A DNA stretch of 64,000 nucleotides from Paenibacillus sp. OK003 (GCF_900109515.1 NZ_FOBD01000009.1:186001-250000); one strand, 5' to 3'. Counted from the first letter of the stretch, positions 25,376 through 33,551 are shown. Translations and numbers: made by a program. The notes: generated by a model not told the origin, from the letters alone.

Positions 25376-26283
25376 GCCGCTTCACCTACAATCGCAATTG
25401 ATTTCACCATCTTGAATCCATTGTTCATTTCAAATTCAATTTTGAATTGTGAGTTATTTGATAGTGCATTAATTTGTTCAATCGTCACTGGCGTATTGGC
25501 AAGTACCACAGACTCTTCACCCGTTGCAATATTAACCACTCGTAATTTAGCGAAGGTAACGCCTCCTGGAGAAACTCCTGTTGCCATATCCAGCATTCTA
25601 TACAATTCTCCTGAACTTGAAGTAGCAGGCTTAGTCGAAGTCGCATCCTTCTGTCCTTTTTTCTCTGAAGAACCTGATTGGGTACTCGAAGTGCTACCAG
25701 AAGAAGGTTTCTTTTTATTTTGTTGAGTGGATTGAACAGGTTCCCCTACTTCGATTCGCTCCGCATCTTCAACGGTTTCAATCTCGCTTTCATCCATCAT
25801 GCCAAGCCCCGATAGAGATAACGTTACTCTTCGTTTTGCCTTCGTTTCGGCCTTCATGATGGCGTTGGCAAGTTCATCTGCAGTTAATGGGAGAATTCGG
25901 CCTGTAGGTACTTTTCGATTCCTCATCTCGTCCCATAACTTCTCTTCTTTGGTCAGCGAGACAGCACCAATGGATTCATCGGTCCGGCCATCTTGAGTTG
26001 TTCCGCGAGCGGTCACACAGTAAACGTCACCCACCTTTTCACGGCTTGTGATCGTAATACTGATATTTTGTATTTTACGAAGCTGGTCTGTAGCGTCACG
26101 CTTGGCATACAGTACAAGCTTCCCGTCCAGTTTCAAATAATCGAATGGTTTTGTCAGGGGATTCAGTCCTACACTCTCACAAACCTTGGTATAGTACACA
26201 AACCTTTCCTCTGGTTTGAGTGATGATAAATCTCCTTGAATAACGACCTTTTCCATAATCGACAAATCCATAACTTCAGCCAT
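25372..26283 (-). CDS. Phage/plasmid recombination-type protein (possible single-strand annealing protein)
   Basis: A 303-residue protein whose first 165 residues are strongly conserved in phages and plasmids: YYTKVCESVGLNPLTKPFDY, KLVLYAKRDATDQLRKI, DESIGAV and ANAIMKAETKAKRRVTLSLS. The C-terminus has a Ser/Thr/Lys-rich linker and a small beta domain. Members are found beside SSB and exonucleases, like RecT/Erf/Rad52-type annealing proteins, but I cannot show which fold it has. Here it heads the string SWIM-CHC2-SSB-nuclease, consistent with that role. GGAGCTGAG precedes the ATG. Confidence 0.65.
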   Translation of the reverse strand: MAEVMDLSIMEKVVIQGDLSSLKPEERFVYYTKVCESVGLNPLTKPFDYLKLDGKLVLYAKRDATDQLRKIQNISITITSREKVGDVYCVTARGTTQDGRTDESIGAVSLTKEEKLWDEMRNRKVPTGRILPLTADELANAIMKAETKAKRRVTLSLSGLGMMDESEIETVEDAERIEVGEPVQSTQQNKKKPSSGSTSSTQSGSSEKKGQKDATSTKPATSSSGELYRMLDMATGVSPGGVTFAKLRVVNIATGEESVVLANTPVTIEQINALSNNSQFKIEFEMNNGFKMVKSIAIVGEAA

Positions 26284-26297
26284 CGTTGCTCAGCTCC

Positions 26298-26486
26298 TTA
26301 TTTTAATTTGGGATCTACAAACGTCTGTTGAACGAGCTTATCCAAATTACTCCAGATCGTTGTCACCTCACGTTTTAACGATTCAGGTGCTTCCGCGATT
26401 AAATCATCCAAGAGCGAAAGTGCTTCCTCCAAAGTGGCTTGAACATTTAAAACAACATTAGTATCAGGTTTCAACATAAGATTCAT
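26298..26486 (-). CDS. Small helical hypothetical protein (62 aa)
   Basis: A 62-residue acidic helical protein (NVQATLEEALSLLDDLIAEA), starting at ATG with AAAGGACG upstream. It lies between a terminator and the recombination-type protein gene, 14 bases before that gene's start, so it is probably the first gene of that operon. The function is unknown. Confidence 0.6.
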   Translation of the reverse strand: MNLMLKPDTNVVLNVQATLEEALSLLDDLIAEAPESLKREVTTIWSNLDKLVQQTFVDPKLK

Positions 26487-26514
26487 CGTCCTTTCAAAGG
26501 TTTTATAAAATGCA

Positions 26515-26560
26515 AAAAACCGAGCTTCACATGAAATGACTCATGCAAAAATCGGTTTTT
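26515..26560 (-). terminator. Terminator-type hairpin with inner palindrome
   Basis: AAAAACCGA pairs with TCGGTTTTT; inside, two CATG sites can pair. Six T residues follow on the minus strand. It is only about 20 bases upstream of the 62-codon gene's ribosome site. It shares the TGCAAAAATCGG string with the ends of the two leader RNAs. Confidence 0.8.
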
Positions 26561-26584
26561 AAATCAACATTATTCTATTTTGAA

Positions 26585-26920
26585 CTAACCCAGCATTGAG
26601 GTTGCAGCTTGCTCATCAATAATCGGCTGCACTCCAATAATCTTTAAGGCTTTAAATACTTTAGACAATGAATCAGGCTGTATGTCACATCCGAAATTCG
26701 AATGCACAAGTCCAGCTTGAATCACTTTAATGTCTTCTAGCGGAACTCCCGCAAGATCAGCAAGTTGTTGCTGCGTGTAACCCAATTCCAGTTGTCTTGC
26801 TAGAATCATCTGTCCGACAGCAACTTCAGGACCATCCAGATACTCTGTAGCTCCCGGAATTTCTCTAACCTCAGCTTTTAGCTGTTCAAAATCCCTTTTT
26901 AAATGACTGTATTTATTCAT
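26585..26920 (-). CDS. XRE-family HTH antitoxin-like protein (HigA type)
   Basis: About 111 residues with a helix-turn-helix LARQLELGYTQQQLADLAGV followed by a recognition helix. The start at 26920 is nine bases after AAGGGG and overlaps the end of the upstream toxin-like gene by eight bases. HigB/HigA pairs are unusual in having the toxin gene first, as here. The protein would neutralise the toxin and repress the operon through palindromes near the promoter. Confidence 0.75.
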   Translation of the reverse strand: MNKYSHLKRDFEQLKAEVREIPGATEYLDGPEVAVGQMILARQLELGYTQQQLADLAGVPLEDIKVIQAGLVHSNFGCDIQPDSLSKVFKALKIIGVQPIIDEQAATSMLG

Positions 26921-27395
26921 CCATTTCATCCCCTTGTGAAAAAATGTGTTTCTCTGGAGATTTTATAAACGCAATATACTGTTCTTCTGACTTTTTTATT
27001 AATTGTTCAAATTCTTCAGAGTAGGTCCTGGCTTTTACTGTAGCCTGAGTAAACACCAGCATTTGAACATCTTCTAACGAATATTCAAAACATATCGCTC
27101 TAAACGCTCCAGCACCTCTCCAGTTCACACGGAATTCAAGAAGTGGTGGATGATCTCTAAGCTCTTTGATGACTCGGATAGTATATAACGAGTTGCCTTC
27201 CAGGGAAGTCGTAAAAAATTCAGTCATGGAACGAATCATTCCCCTTTTTTCCACAAACTCAAGGGCTTGAAAAATAAGCTCAGCAAGTTGAGTGAAAAGT
27301 GGATCAGCTTTTGCTCTTTGAATCAATTCCTGCAAGCAAAGCTTAACCTGAGCCTTCCCTTCTTCATCCTTCAAAAACCAAATGACTGTCTCCAT
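26913..27395 (-). CDS. HigB/RelE-like toxin candidate
   Basis: A 160-residue protein. The C-terminal half carries LYTIRVIKELRDHPPLLEFRVNW and FRAICFEYSLEDVQMLVFTQ, similar to the RelE/HigB fold of ribosome-dependent mRNA endonucleases (phage Gp49-like family). An N-terminal helical extension of about 50 residues is longer than usual. The antitoxin-like gene overlaps its 3' end. The gene stands directly behind leader RNA copy B, so its expression probably depends on that leader. Assignment is from fold pattern and gene pairing. Confidence 0.65.
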   Translation of the reverse strand: METVIWFLKDEEGKAQVKLCLQELIQRAKADPLFTQLAELIFQALEFVEKRGMIRSMTEFFTTSLEGNSLYTIRVIKELRDHPPLLEFRVNWRGAGAFRAICFEYSLEDVQMLVFTQATVKARTYSEEFEQLIKKSEEQYIAFIKSPEKHIFSQGDEMDE

Positions 27396-27427
27396 TATAC
27401 CATCCTCTCAATTTTAATTAAAACGCA

Positions 27428-27757
27428 AAAAAGCCGATCTCCGCACGGAAGAATCCATGCAAAAATCGGCTTTAAAACTCAATAACATTGCTTTTCCAAG
27501 AGCCTTTCGGTACTCTTCATTCCTTATCTCCAGCAAACGGGAGTTGCGGAACTTCATTGGCTTTGCCTTTTGTCCTACATTTATCCTCTCTTCATTTCTG
27601 TCTTCATCAGAACGAAGGTGTAGGTTGAGGTAATACACTAGACTTGTTCTTTCGAAACAAGTTACCCTACTTTATAACTCTGTGAAGTGCATAGTCCAAA
27701 GCGTAGGGTATGACCCTCTTCTCCAGCGAATGGGAGTTTAGAGTTGGAAAAATTAAC
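27428..27757 (-). ncRNA. Structured leader-like RNA, copy B (~330 nt)
   Basis: Second copy of the RNA at 13452-13778. The same helices are present, including ACTTGTT/AACAAGT, CCTACA/TGTAGG with an inner CTTC/GAAG, ACCCTAC/GTAGGGT, AAGAG/CTCTT, two CTCC/GGAG hairpins and the terminator with AAAGCCGAT/ATCGGCTTT (27430-27473) and a T-run. A roughly 12-base insertion relative to copy A falls in the loop of the CCTACA hairpin. The similarity goes on through GAGAGGATGGT, the ribosome site of the HigB-like gene. It begins at its own promoter. Confidence 0.7.
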
Positions 27758-27763
27758 AATTTC

Positions 27764-27792
27764 ATTCTAGCACATGTTTATGAGTAGTACAA
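27764..27792 (-). promoter_or_regulatory. Promoter of leader RNA copy B
   Basis: The -35 is TTGTAC (27787-27792) and the -10 is TAGAAT (27764-27769) with a 17-base spacer containing ACATGTG, on the minus strand. Confidence 0.6.
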
Positions 27793-27811
27793 GCAGCCAT
27801 GTATTTTAAGA

Positions 27812-28510
27812 TCACTGCCATTTCCCTGCTCGATGACGCAAGAATTTATAATCCTCTCTTAAATCCTGATCCAGCAACAAATGTGCCGCTGTCAGTACAT
27901 CATTGTATGGGATCACATTCTCCAGGTTTTCCGAAAGGACAATGATAGGTTGAGAGCAATATCGTAACTCTCTTTCTAGCGAAGCAGCATCCTCTTTGCC
28001 TCGCAGCACAAGTACGTATCGTATATGCTCTCCCATTTGCACCTTTCCAGTAAAAGGCCAAGCTGCCGGAAGTATTTGAAAACCCTTTTGTTTTTCTTGC
28101 AATGCACAACAAAATTGAAAAAATACCAGTTTAGACAATACCGATTCAATGCTCCAGTGCCGCCAACTATTAACGGGCTGATCCATTTTAAAAAGATCAA
28201 TGCTACGTGGGCCAAGTGTAAAAATAGGAATGGTATTCTTATTCTTTTTCAACTCGTGTTGAACGAGCTTTTGTTCGGCAAGCATTCGCCGGATTTGATG
28301 TCGTTTCCAGTGAAACAGACGTGCTATTTGCACGCTACCAATACAGCCAATATGTCCGATGGCTTGCAACCCCAATCCCTCTGTTGGCAAGCGTACTGGG
28401 GCATAACCTGCAACTATGGGATCCTCCAGAACAGTGGGTACAAATGTCCAATCAAAAGACAGAGAAAAAGGAGAACGAGCCAAAGCCCGATCCCCGGCCA
28501 TGTTATCCAT
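27812..28510 (-). CDS. Hypothetical protein with winged-helix-like segment (232 aa)
   Basis: Residues about 50-110 (GHIGCIGSVQIARLFHWKRH, then MLAEQKLVQHELKK and FTLGPRSIDLF) follow the helix-helix-wing pattern of the DNA-binding part of replication-relaxation proteins. The rest contains a beta/alpha segment (HIRYVLVLRGKEDA). It could be a relaxation or copy-control accessory protein. It is the last gene of a group with the S1 protein and the coupling ATPase. GAGGAAAC precedes the ATG. Confidence 0.55.
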   Translation of the reverse strand: MDNMAGDRALARSPFSLSFDWTFVPTVLEDPIVAGYAPVRLPTEGLGLQAIGHIGCIGSVQIARLFHWKRHQIRRMLAEQKLVQHELKKNKNTIPIFTLGPRSIDLFKMDQPVNSWRHWSIESVLSKLVFFQFCCALQEKQKGFQILPAAWPFTGKVQMGEHIRYVLVLRGKEDAASLERELRYCSQPIIVLSENLENVIPYNDVLTAAHLLLDQDLREDYKFLRHRAGKWQ

Positions 28511-28524
28511 GTAGTTTCCTCCTC

Positions 28525-29343
28525 TTACCGCTTCCGTGTAATCCGAGCCATGATCTGTTGTTTTTTCAGATCTACATTGATGACTTTAATAAACACTTTA
28601 TCTCCACGTTTAACCTTATCAAAAGGCATGTGACGTACTAATGCGTCTACACCCCGTTCCAAATTAACAAAAACTCCATATTCCGCAACCCCAGAGACAG
28701 TTCCAATGTACTCTCCACGAGTATTGTACCGCTTGCTGCAATCCGGCCACGGACTCTTATCCAGTGCCTTTTTACTGATTACAACTTTCTTCTGTTCTTT
28801 GTCCAACTCGACTACCTTGACCTTAAAATGATCACCAATTCGAACCACATCTCGCAAATCATCTGTCCAGCCATAAGCAAACTCTTGAACCGGCATTTCG
28901 ACTTCAATACCCCCAATATCTACTGTCATTGCTTTCGTATGAACGGTACGTACCACTGCGGTTATTGCCGCGCCTAGTTCAAGCCATTTCCACGTCATCC
29001 CTTCCATTTGCTCTATCGCTAATTGACGGGAAGCAATGAACGTATCTCCATCACGATCATACGTTACGATTTTGAAAGCGACCGGCTCCCCAAGCAAACG
29101 ACGAAAGGCATGGGCATCCGTTGTACCCGAAAATTCTTGCGGGATATATCCTCGTACATCACCGACTTGAACTACTCCGCATAGCTTGTTCAATTTCACT
29201 TCCACACCAACCATGTCAGCCTGCAAAATCAAATCGTTTTGTTTGGCGCTATAAATCTGTGCCCAGCCTTCGTCGTAACTGTTTCGCTCCAGTTTGTCTT
29301 CGTTATAGCCTTCAATCAATACTCTTTTCAACTCTTCACGCAT
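28525..29343 (-). CDS. S1-domain RNA-binding protein with three S1-like repeats
   Basis: A 272-residue protein. S1-like OB folds are at about 25-110 (LCGVVQVGDVRGYIPQEF), 120-195 (ITAVVRTVHTKAMTVDIGGI) and 205-272 (YIGTVSGVAEYGVFVNLERG, the best match). GGAGG is seven bases before the ATG; an in-frame TTG upstream overlaps it and is rejected. S1 proteins bind single-stranded RNA. On a mobile element this one could act on translation or on transcription through the many hairpins nearby. That role is speculation. Confidence 0.85.
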   Translation of the reverse strand: MREELKRVLIEGYNEDKLERNSYDEGWAQIYSAKQNDLILQADMVGVEVKLNKLCGVVQVGDVRGYIPQEFSGTTDAHAFRRLLGEPVAFKIVTYDRDGDTFIASRQLAIEQMEGMTWKWLELGAAITAVVRTVHTKAMTVDIGGIEVEMPVQEFAYGWTDDLRDVVRIGDHFKVKVVELDKEQKKVVISKKALDKSPWPDCSKRYNTRGEYIGTVSGVAEYGVFVNLERGVDALVRHMPFDKVKRGDKVFIKVINVDLKKQQIMARITRKR

Positions 29344-29384
29344 GTGTAAAACCTCCAATAAATTAATTTTGGCAATATAAATAA

Positions 29385-29405
29385 CCTCACTGACATTCAG
29401 TGAGG
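29385..29405 (-). terminator. Hairpin between coupling-protein and S1 genes
   Basis: CCTCACTG pairs perfectly with CAGTGAGG, followed by TTATTTATATT on the minus strand. The T content is moderate. It sits directly after the coupling-protein stop and within 40 bases of the S1 gene's ribosome site. Confidence 0.6.
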
Positions 29406-29408
29406 GTG

Positions 29409-30950
29409 CTACTCAAACGGATCAAGATCATCTCCATGTTCATGCGTTGATTCACCCTGATCGGGACTGTCTTCTGGCTTGGTTTCTCCCACATGTGGAT
29501 TAGGAGGGACCGGGATCGTTTCGTCATCCAAGTCCGTAGGAACGAACTTCAGTTTCGAAGAAATGTTTTCCTCAAACCCGGACTGTTCTGGATGTGACAT
29601 TGGCTTATGTGAAACTTTAGGCTTGCGTTTAAAATCAAATATAAACGCCCAGTACTTCTTTCGTACCTCCCATTCTCGGCGTTCCTTCCAATCACGGGGA
29701 ACAAATGACCCTTTTCCAATTTTCGGCGGCAACGGAGTTCCATCATCCAATAGCTTTGCTACGTAATGAAATTTGGGTAAGCCATCCATCATCTGTGTGT
29801 AAAAAATCCGATCTTCTTCTTTTTCCGTATCTCTATAATTCTCAGGTAGCAAATTCGGTAGTAATATCTGCTGCTTAAACGTGCTTTGTCTGCTAATAAT
29901 CTGCTTTTTACCAAACTCCCGGCTAAATTCGAGCGCATCCTGATAAGCAAGGCCACCAAAAGCAATTTTGTTTCGACAACTTGTTAAGATGGATTGCTTC
30001 ATGGCTTTAGCATTGATTTTACCCGCTTCAACCTCCAGTTGGCCTAGGGATTGCGTAGCAAATATTCCGGCTGTCCGATATTCAGCTGCAATGGATAAGA
30101 ATAACTCCACATCTGGATTAATGTACCTGGAGTATTCATCCACAATCATCACATGGGGAACGCGCGTGCGCTCGGTTCCCGGTCTGCGAAACGTTCCGCT
30201 CTGTAAATGCATGACAACAAACTGTCCAAAGGCATCACCCGCTTTACGTAACTTCCCCATCGCTGTATTTACAGCCATCACACCACCCGTTTCAAAATGT
30301 CTGTCCATATCAAAATCAGATTGTCCCATGAGGATCGGCTCCAAATGACGATTAGATGTCAGGTTCTCCAATTGTGCACGAAGACCAATGACAAACTGCT
30401 GATACTTTTCCTTCTGGGCTCCAAGTAGCTCCGATTGAAAAAATTGGACCAGATCGGATTCACCTTCTTTGAAGCGCAACTCCTGCACCTTGTCCTCAAG
30501 AATACGTTGATCTCGCATCGTTCGAAGAACATCCCCCAGGTTTACATCATCTAGGTACAAGCGTTTCAACAATTTCGTGATATTTCGACCAGCCAGTTCT
30601 TGGACTGTGGCAAAAAAGGCTTCTTGCTTGCCAAACATGGATTTCAACACTGTTACCGTCGCTTCAGCCACATCATCTTCATCCCCCTTCATGACCGGGA
30701 AACGAGCGCTGTGATCAGATGTAGGATCAACGTGTACGCAAGACATGTCCATTTCACCGCACATCTCATTGACCATGTCTGCGACGTCACCTTTCGGCTC
30801 AACAACGGATAGTCCCAAGGGAATACCCTTTTTTTTCATCAGGAGGAGCTGATAGATTATCGGCTTGAGAAGAGTCGCCGTTTTCCCGCAGCGAGTCGGA
30901 CCTACAGCCAGCATATGGGTGAACATATCACTCCCACCCCATTTGATCAT
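29409..30950 (-). CDS. VirD4/TraG-type coupling protein, ATPase part
   Basis: A 513-residue soluble ATPase. Walker A is GPTRCGKT (17-24), close to the N-terminus; Walker B is PHVMIVDEYSRYI (about 263-276); a TrwB/VirD4 motif GIFATQSLGQLE follows. The C-terminal 100 residues are acidic and proline-rich. Coupling proteins bring the relaxase-DNA complex to the T4SS channel. Normal VirD4 proteins have two N-terminal membrane segments, which are missing here; a separate gene ten bases upstream encodes a small multi-pass membrane protein that may supply them. AGGTGA precedes the ATG. Confidence 0.9.
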   Translation of the reverse strand: MIKWGGSDMFTHMLAVGPTRCGKTATLLKPIIYQLLLMKKKGIPLGLSVVEPKGDVADMVNEMCGEMDMSCVHVDPTSDHSARFPVMKGDEDDVAEATVTVLKSMFGKQEAFFATVQELAGRNITKLLKRLYLDDVNLGDVLRTMRDQRILEDKVQELRFKEGESDLVQFFQSELLGAQKEKYQQFVIGLRAQLENLTSNRHLEPILMGQSDFDMDRHFETGGVMAVNTAMGKLRKAGDAFGQFVVMHLQSGTFRRPGTERTRVPHVMIVDEYSRYINPDVELFLSIAAEYRTAGIFATQSLGQLEVEAGKINAKAMKQSILTSCRNKIAFGGLAYQDALEFSREFGKKQIISRQSTFKQQILLPNLLPENYRDTEKEEDRIFYTQMMDGLPKFHYVAKLLDDGTPLPPKIGKGSFVPRDWKERREWEVRKKYWAFIFDFKRKPKVSHKPMSHPEQSGFEENISSKLKFVPTDLDDETIPVPPNPHVGETKPEDSPDQGESTHEHGDDLDPFE

Positions 30951-30959
30951 TCAATCACC

Positions 30960-31445
30960 TCAATCCTTCATTGGAATTTCTTCGCCCAGATTTAATACAA
31001 TCTCCTCGTTGTGAACAAACAGGCGTTTAAACTTGAGATAGTAATCTTTGGCTGTCGGACGGACATGAACGAGTTGCTGTTTACTGACGTTCCCCCTTCG
31101 GTTTAACAAACTCTGTGCGAGTCTATAATTGCTGAATGTGAGGAAAGATGCGAACAACATCGTTATGATCAAAGAGGTATGAACCATCCCGCTCATTGAG
31201 AATGGAAAATCCTTTGAAGCGATAACATACTTTCCAAGCTGCAGGGTTAAACCATTTCCCGTCCACAATAATCCTCCAAAGAAATACATGAGCTTGTTAT
31301 TACGTTCTAACATCCAGCCATAGATGTACACAACAAAGCTGATACCAGCCGGAACACACATCCAAAATGATGACCATTCCGGCGTGCGCCAATACAAATA
31401 AGCCCACCCAGTGAGGGTAAGCAAAAACCATATGAAGCGAATCAT
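30960..31445 (-). CDS. Multi-pass membrane protein, likely membrane partner of the coupling ATPase
   Basis: A 161-residue protein with about four hydrophobic segments in residues 1-108 (IRFIWFLLTLTGWAYLYW first), then a basic cytoplasmic tail. The tail contains VHVRPTAKDYYLKFKRLFVH. The gene for the VirD4-type ATPase starts nine bases after its stop. As that ATPase lacks a membrane domain, the simplest reading is a coupling protein split into membrane and motor parts. AAAGGAG precedes the ATG. There is no sequence family I can name. Confidence 0.7.
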   Translation of the reverse strand: MIRFIWFLLTLTGWAYLYWRTPEWSSFWMCVPAGISFVVYIYGWMLERNNKLMYFFGGLLWTGNGLTLQLGKYVIASKDFPFSMSGMVHTSLIITMLFASFLTFSNYRLAQSLLNRRGNVSKQQLVHVRPTAKDYYLKFKRLFVHNEEIVLNLGEEIPMKD

Positions 31446-31490
31446 AGTTTAAAACTCCTTTTAAAAGCTTCTAATCTTTAAAACTCATCA

Positions 31491-32540
31491 TTAAGTTATA
31501 GCATCACGCCCTTCTAAAGAGCTTTCCATGACCAGCTTCGGAACACCTATAACATCCACATAAGTCACACTCAATAGTTCGTCTCTATACCGCTGTACCT
31601 CGTCTTCATAACAAAAAAGAAGGACTCTGCGCCCCTCCCTCTGATAAGCTTCTACGTTGTAATTCCTTAAACAGCGTTTCAAAATCAATACATCCCCTGT
31701 GATGACCTCAATGACATATGGTGTTAGCAGTCCATCTTCTCTTCTCATTCCATAAAGGAATCCGTGCTTATTACTTCCCTCTTTGACTCTGGTAAGCGTA
31801 CCGTAAGAAGACAACAACTCTTGCAGGTTTAAAAATGCGTTTGTTGATAAAATATACCATCGTGTTATCTCAATACCCCACGTATCAAACGGAAGCATAT
31901 ACAACGGCACTCCTCCAGTAACTAATGCCTGCTCATGACAAAGTGTTTCAAAAGCTCGTTTAACGGACGAACTTTTGTAATAAACGAGATACCCGCTAAC
32001 ATACTTCTTTGCCTTGATTTCCATCAGAATTTTTCGCAATGTCGTTTCCTTCGCATCTGCGTTCAGGATGAAAATCATATAATCCCCATGCTCATTACTG
32101 AAACCACCGACTGTTAAATTACCTCGGTTCAATTTATATTTTCGTTTGATCACACGCGAGTCCATATAAACCACTTCCGGCAGGCGTATATGAAGTTCAT
32201 TCGCATCAATGATGTACTGCCGCTGCTGAACCGTAAGTTCCAAATCCCGCGCACGGTACTTACTCTCTTCTACGACTCCCTTCTTCCGCAGCAATTCCAA
32301 TCCGCGTGCTGTCAAACGATAGTACGCGGTTCGAACTCGCTTTCCCCCTTGTCCATTTCCTCCATGAATTTCGGATGTAACCAGTCCTTCCCCTCGTAGC
32401 ACATACAACCTCTTACTCCCATAGCGTTCGTTTCCATCAAAGTACGACTGCAAAATCTGCTGTTTTGTCATCTCTCTCACTTTGTACAATTCGTACAATA
32501 AATCTACATCCCGCTTTGTCCACTCACGTTGCCTTGGCAT
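31491..32540 (-). CDS. Replication-relaxation family protein
   Basis: A 349-residue protein with an N-terminal winged helix (VDLLYELYKVREMTKQQILQ, then LYVLRGEGLVTSE and YYRLTARGLELL) and a C-terminal PD-(D/E)xK-like alpha/beta region (ARDLELTVQQRQYIIDANEL, IFILNADAKETTLRKILMEI). This is the layout of the replic-relax family found on rolling-circle plasmids and conjugative elements, where it helps relax plasmid DNA before replication or transfer. It is near the coupling genes. No conventional MOB relaxase is visible, so this protein is the best candidate in the window for processing oriT. AAAGGAGG precedes the ATG. Confidence 0.75.
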   Translation of the reverse strand: MPRQREWTKRDVDLLYELYKVREMTKQQILQSYFDGNERYGSKRLYVLRGEGLVTSEIHGGNGQGGKRVRTAYYRLTARGLELLRKKGVVEESKYRARDLELTVQQRQYIIDANELHIRLPEVVYMDSRVIKRKYKLNRGNLTVGGFSNEHGDYMIFILNADAKETTLRKILMEIKAKKYVSGYLVYYKSSSVKRAFETLCHEQALVTGGVPLYMLPFDTWGIEITRWYILSTNAFLNLQELLSSYGTLTRVKEGSNKHGFLYGMRREDGLLTPYVIEVITGDVLILKRCLRNYNVEAYQREGRRVLLFCYEDEVQRYRDELLSVTYVDVIGVPKLVMESSLEGRDAIT

Positions 32541-32580
32541 GTGATAACCTCCTTTCTGCTGGAAATTACTTTTGGGGTAT

Positions 32581-32720
32581 TGGCTCTGTTTAGCAGGGCT
32601 TGGCTTGGATTCAGACTACGTGCTGGGGACGGTCATTCCGAGTCTACCTTTCAACTGCGTTGTGCGGTAGCCTCTCCATGACTTTTCCCATTTTGGCCCG
32701 TCTTTAAATCAAGAAAAACT
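32581..32720 (-). other. Possible structured leader or oriT in the gap before the replication-relaxation gene
   Basis: The gap 32541-32805 holds no gene. It contains a long imperfect inverted repeat: GTCAT (32632-32636), GAG (32640-32642) and CTACC (32644-32648) pair with GGTAG (32666-32670), CTC (32672-32674) and ATGAC (32678-32682), separated by matched TCC internal loops. Outside it, CCGTC and GACGG can close a further stem. The position, directly upstream of a relaxation gene, suits either an oriT or an RNA leader. I see no known riboswitch signature. Confidence 0.4.
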
Positions 32721-32805
32721 CAATAACAGCAAGGTTTTCTCCCTTGTTAAACAACTTCTTTATCGGGTGATTTTACTCCACCTCGTCTATCGGGTTGTAT
32801 ACCAC

Positions 32806-33435
32806 CTAATTTTTAGGGTTATTTCTCATCTTATCCCTCACATATTCAACCAAATTCATTGCGTTCTCGCGGCTTGTTATGAACAGTTCAATATGATTCC
32901 GTTTCTGAGGATCGAGATAACCCGAATCCATTATTTCTATGAATTCCCATCTATCATCTTCAATAATTTGTGCTGACCGTATTGCATTAATCAGATGTCT
33001 CCGATTGCGATTATCCAAGTCTCTGATTTGTAAATTACTAAAGAAATGACATACATAAATAAATGCCTGGTCAAACTTCAATAAACTTCGGCCCTCAAGA
33101 GCTTCTATCATTGCACCTTGATAGTAAGACCTGATTTTATCTTCATACGGCTTGTTTTTCATGTAGAGTGGCAGTGTTCCCTCATAGTCAAATTGATAGA
33201 CTAGATTCCCTTCGATACTCAACTCCTGAAAATGACATGGAGGATATATCACTGGATCGACATTGTTCCCTTCCCGATCAGGCAATAAATGACGACGTTG
33301 CGATAGTTCCCATCCCAATGCATGAGACATCATCACCGCTTGGCGGTACAATTCTTCTATGGTTTCAATGTTCAGGTAATGTTTATACATTTCATTCACT
33401 GATAATCTGACAATCTCTTCTGGCGTATGGTTCAT
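32806..33435 (-). CDS. Hypothetical protein (209 aa)
   Basis: A soluble protein starting MNHTPEEIVRLSVNEMYKHY at the ATG eight bases after GGGAG; a longer in-frame start lacks a ribosome site. It is rich in Tyr, Arg and acidic residues and has LINAIRSAQIIEDDRWEFIE near the C-terminus. I recognise no family. It lies between TubZ and the replication-relaxation gene, so a role in maintenance or transfer is possible. Confidence 0.6.
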   Translation of the reverse strand: MNHTPEEIVRLSVNEMYKHYLNIETIEELYRQAVMMSHALGWELSQRRHLLPDREGNNVDPVIYPPCHFQELSIEGNLVYQFDYEGTLPLYMKNKPYEDKIRSYYQGAMIEALEGRSLLKFDQAFIYVCHFFSNLQIRDLDNRNRRHLINAIRSAQIIEDDRWEFIEIMDSGYLDPQKRNHIELFITSRENAMNLVEYVRDKMRNNPKN

Positions 33436-33551
33436 CTGAATCACTCCCATTCTCTTGATGATTTTTATATGCATCACTTGTTTATGGACATTTAAAAATA
33501 TTCATTTGTAAGCCCCCTGTATCCGCCGCACATGCCTTTTGTTGAAGCGTA

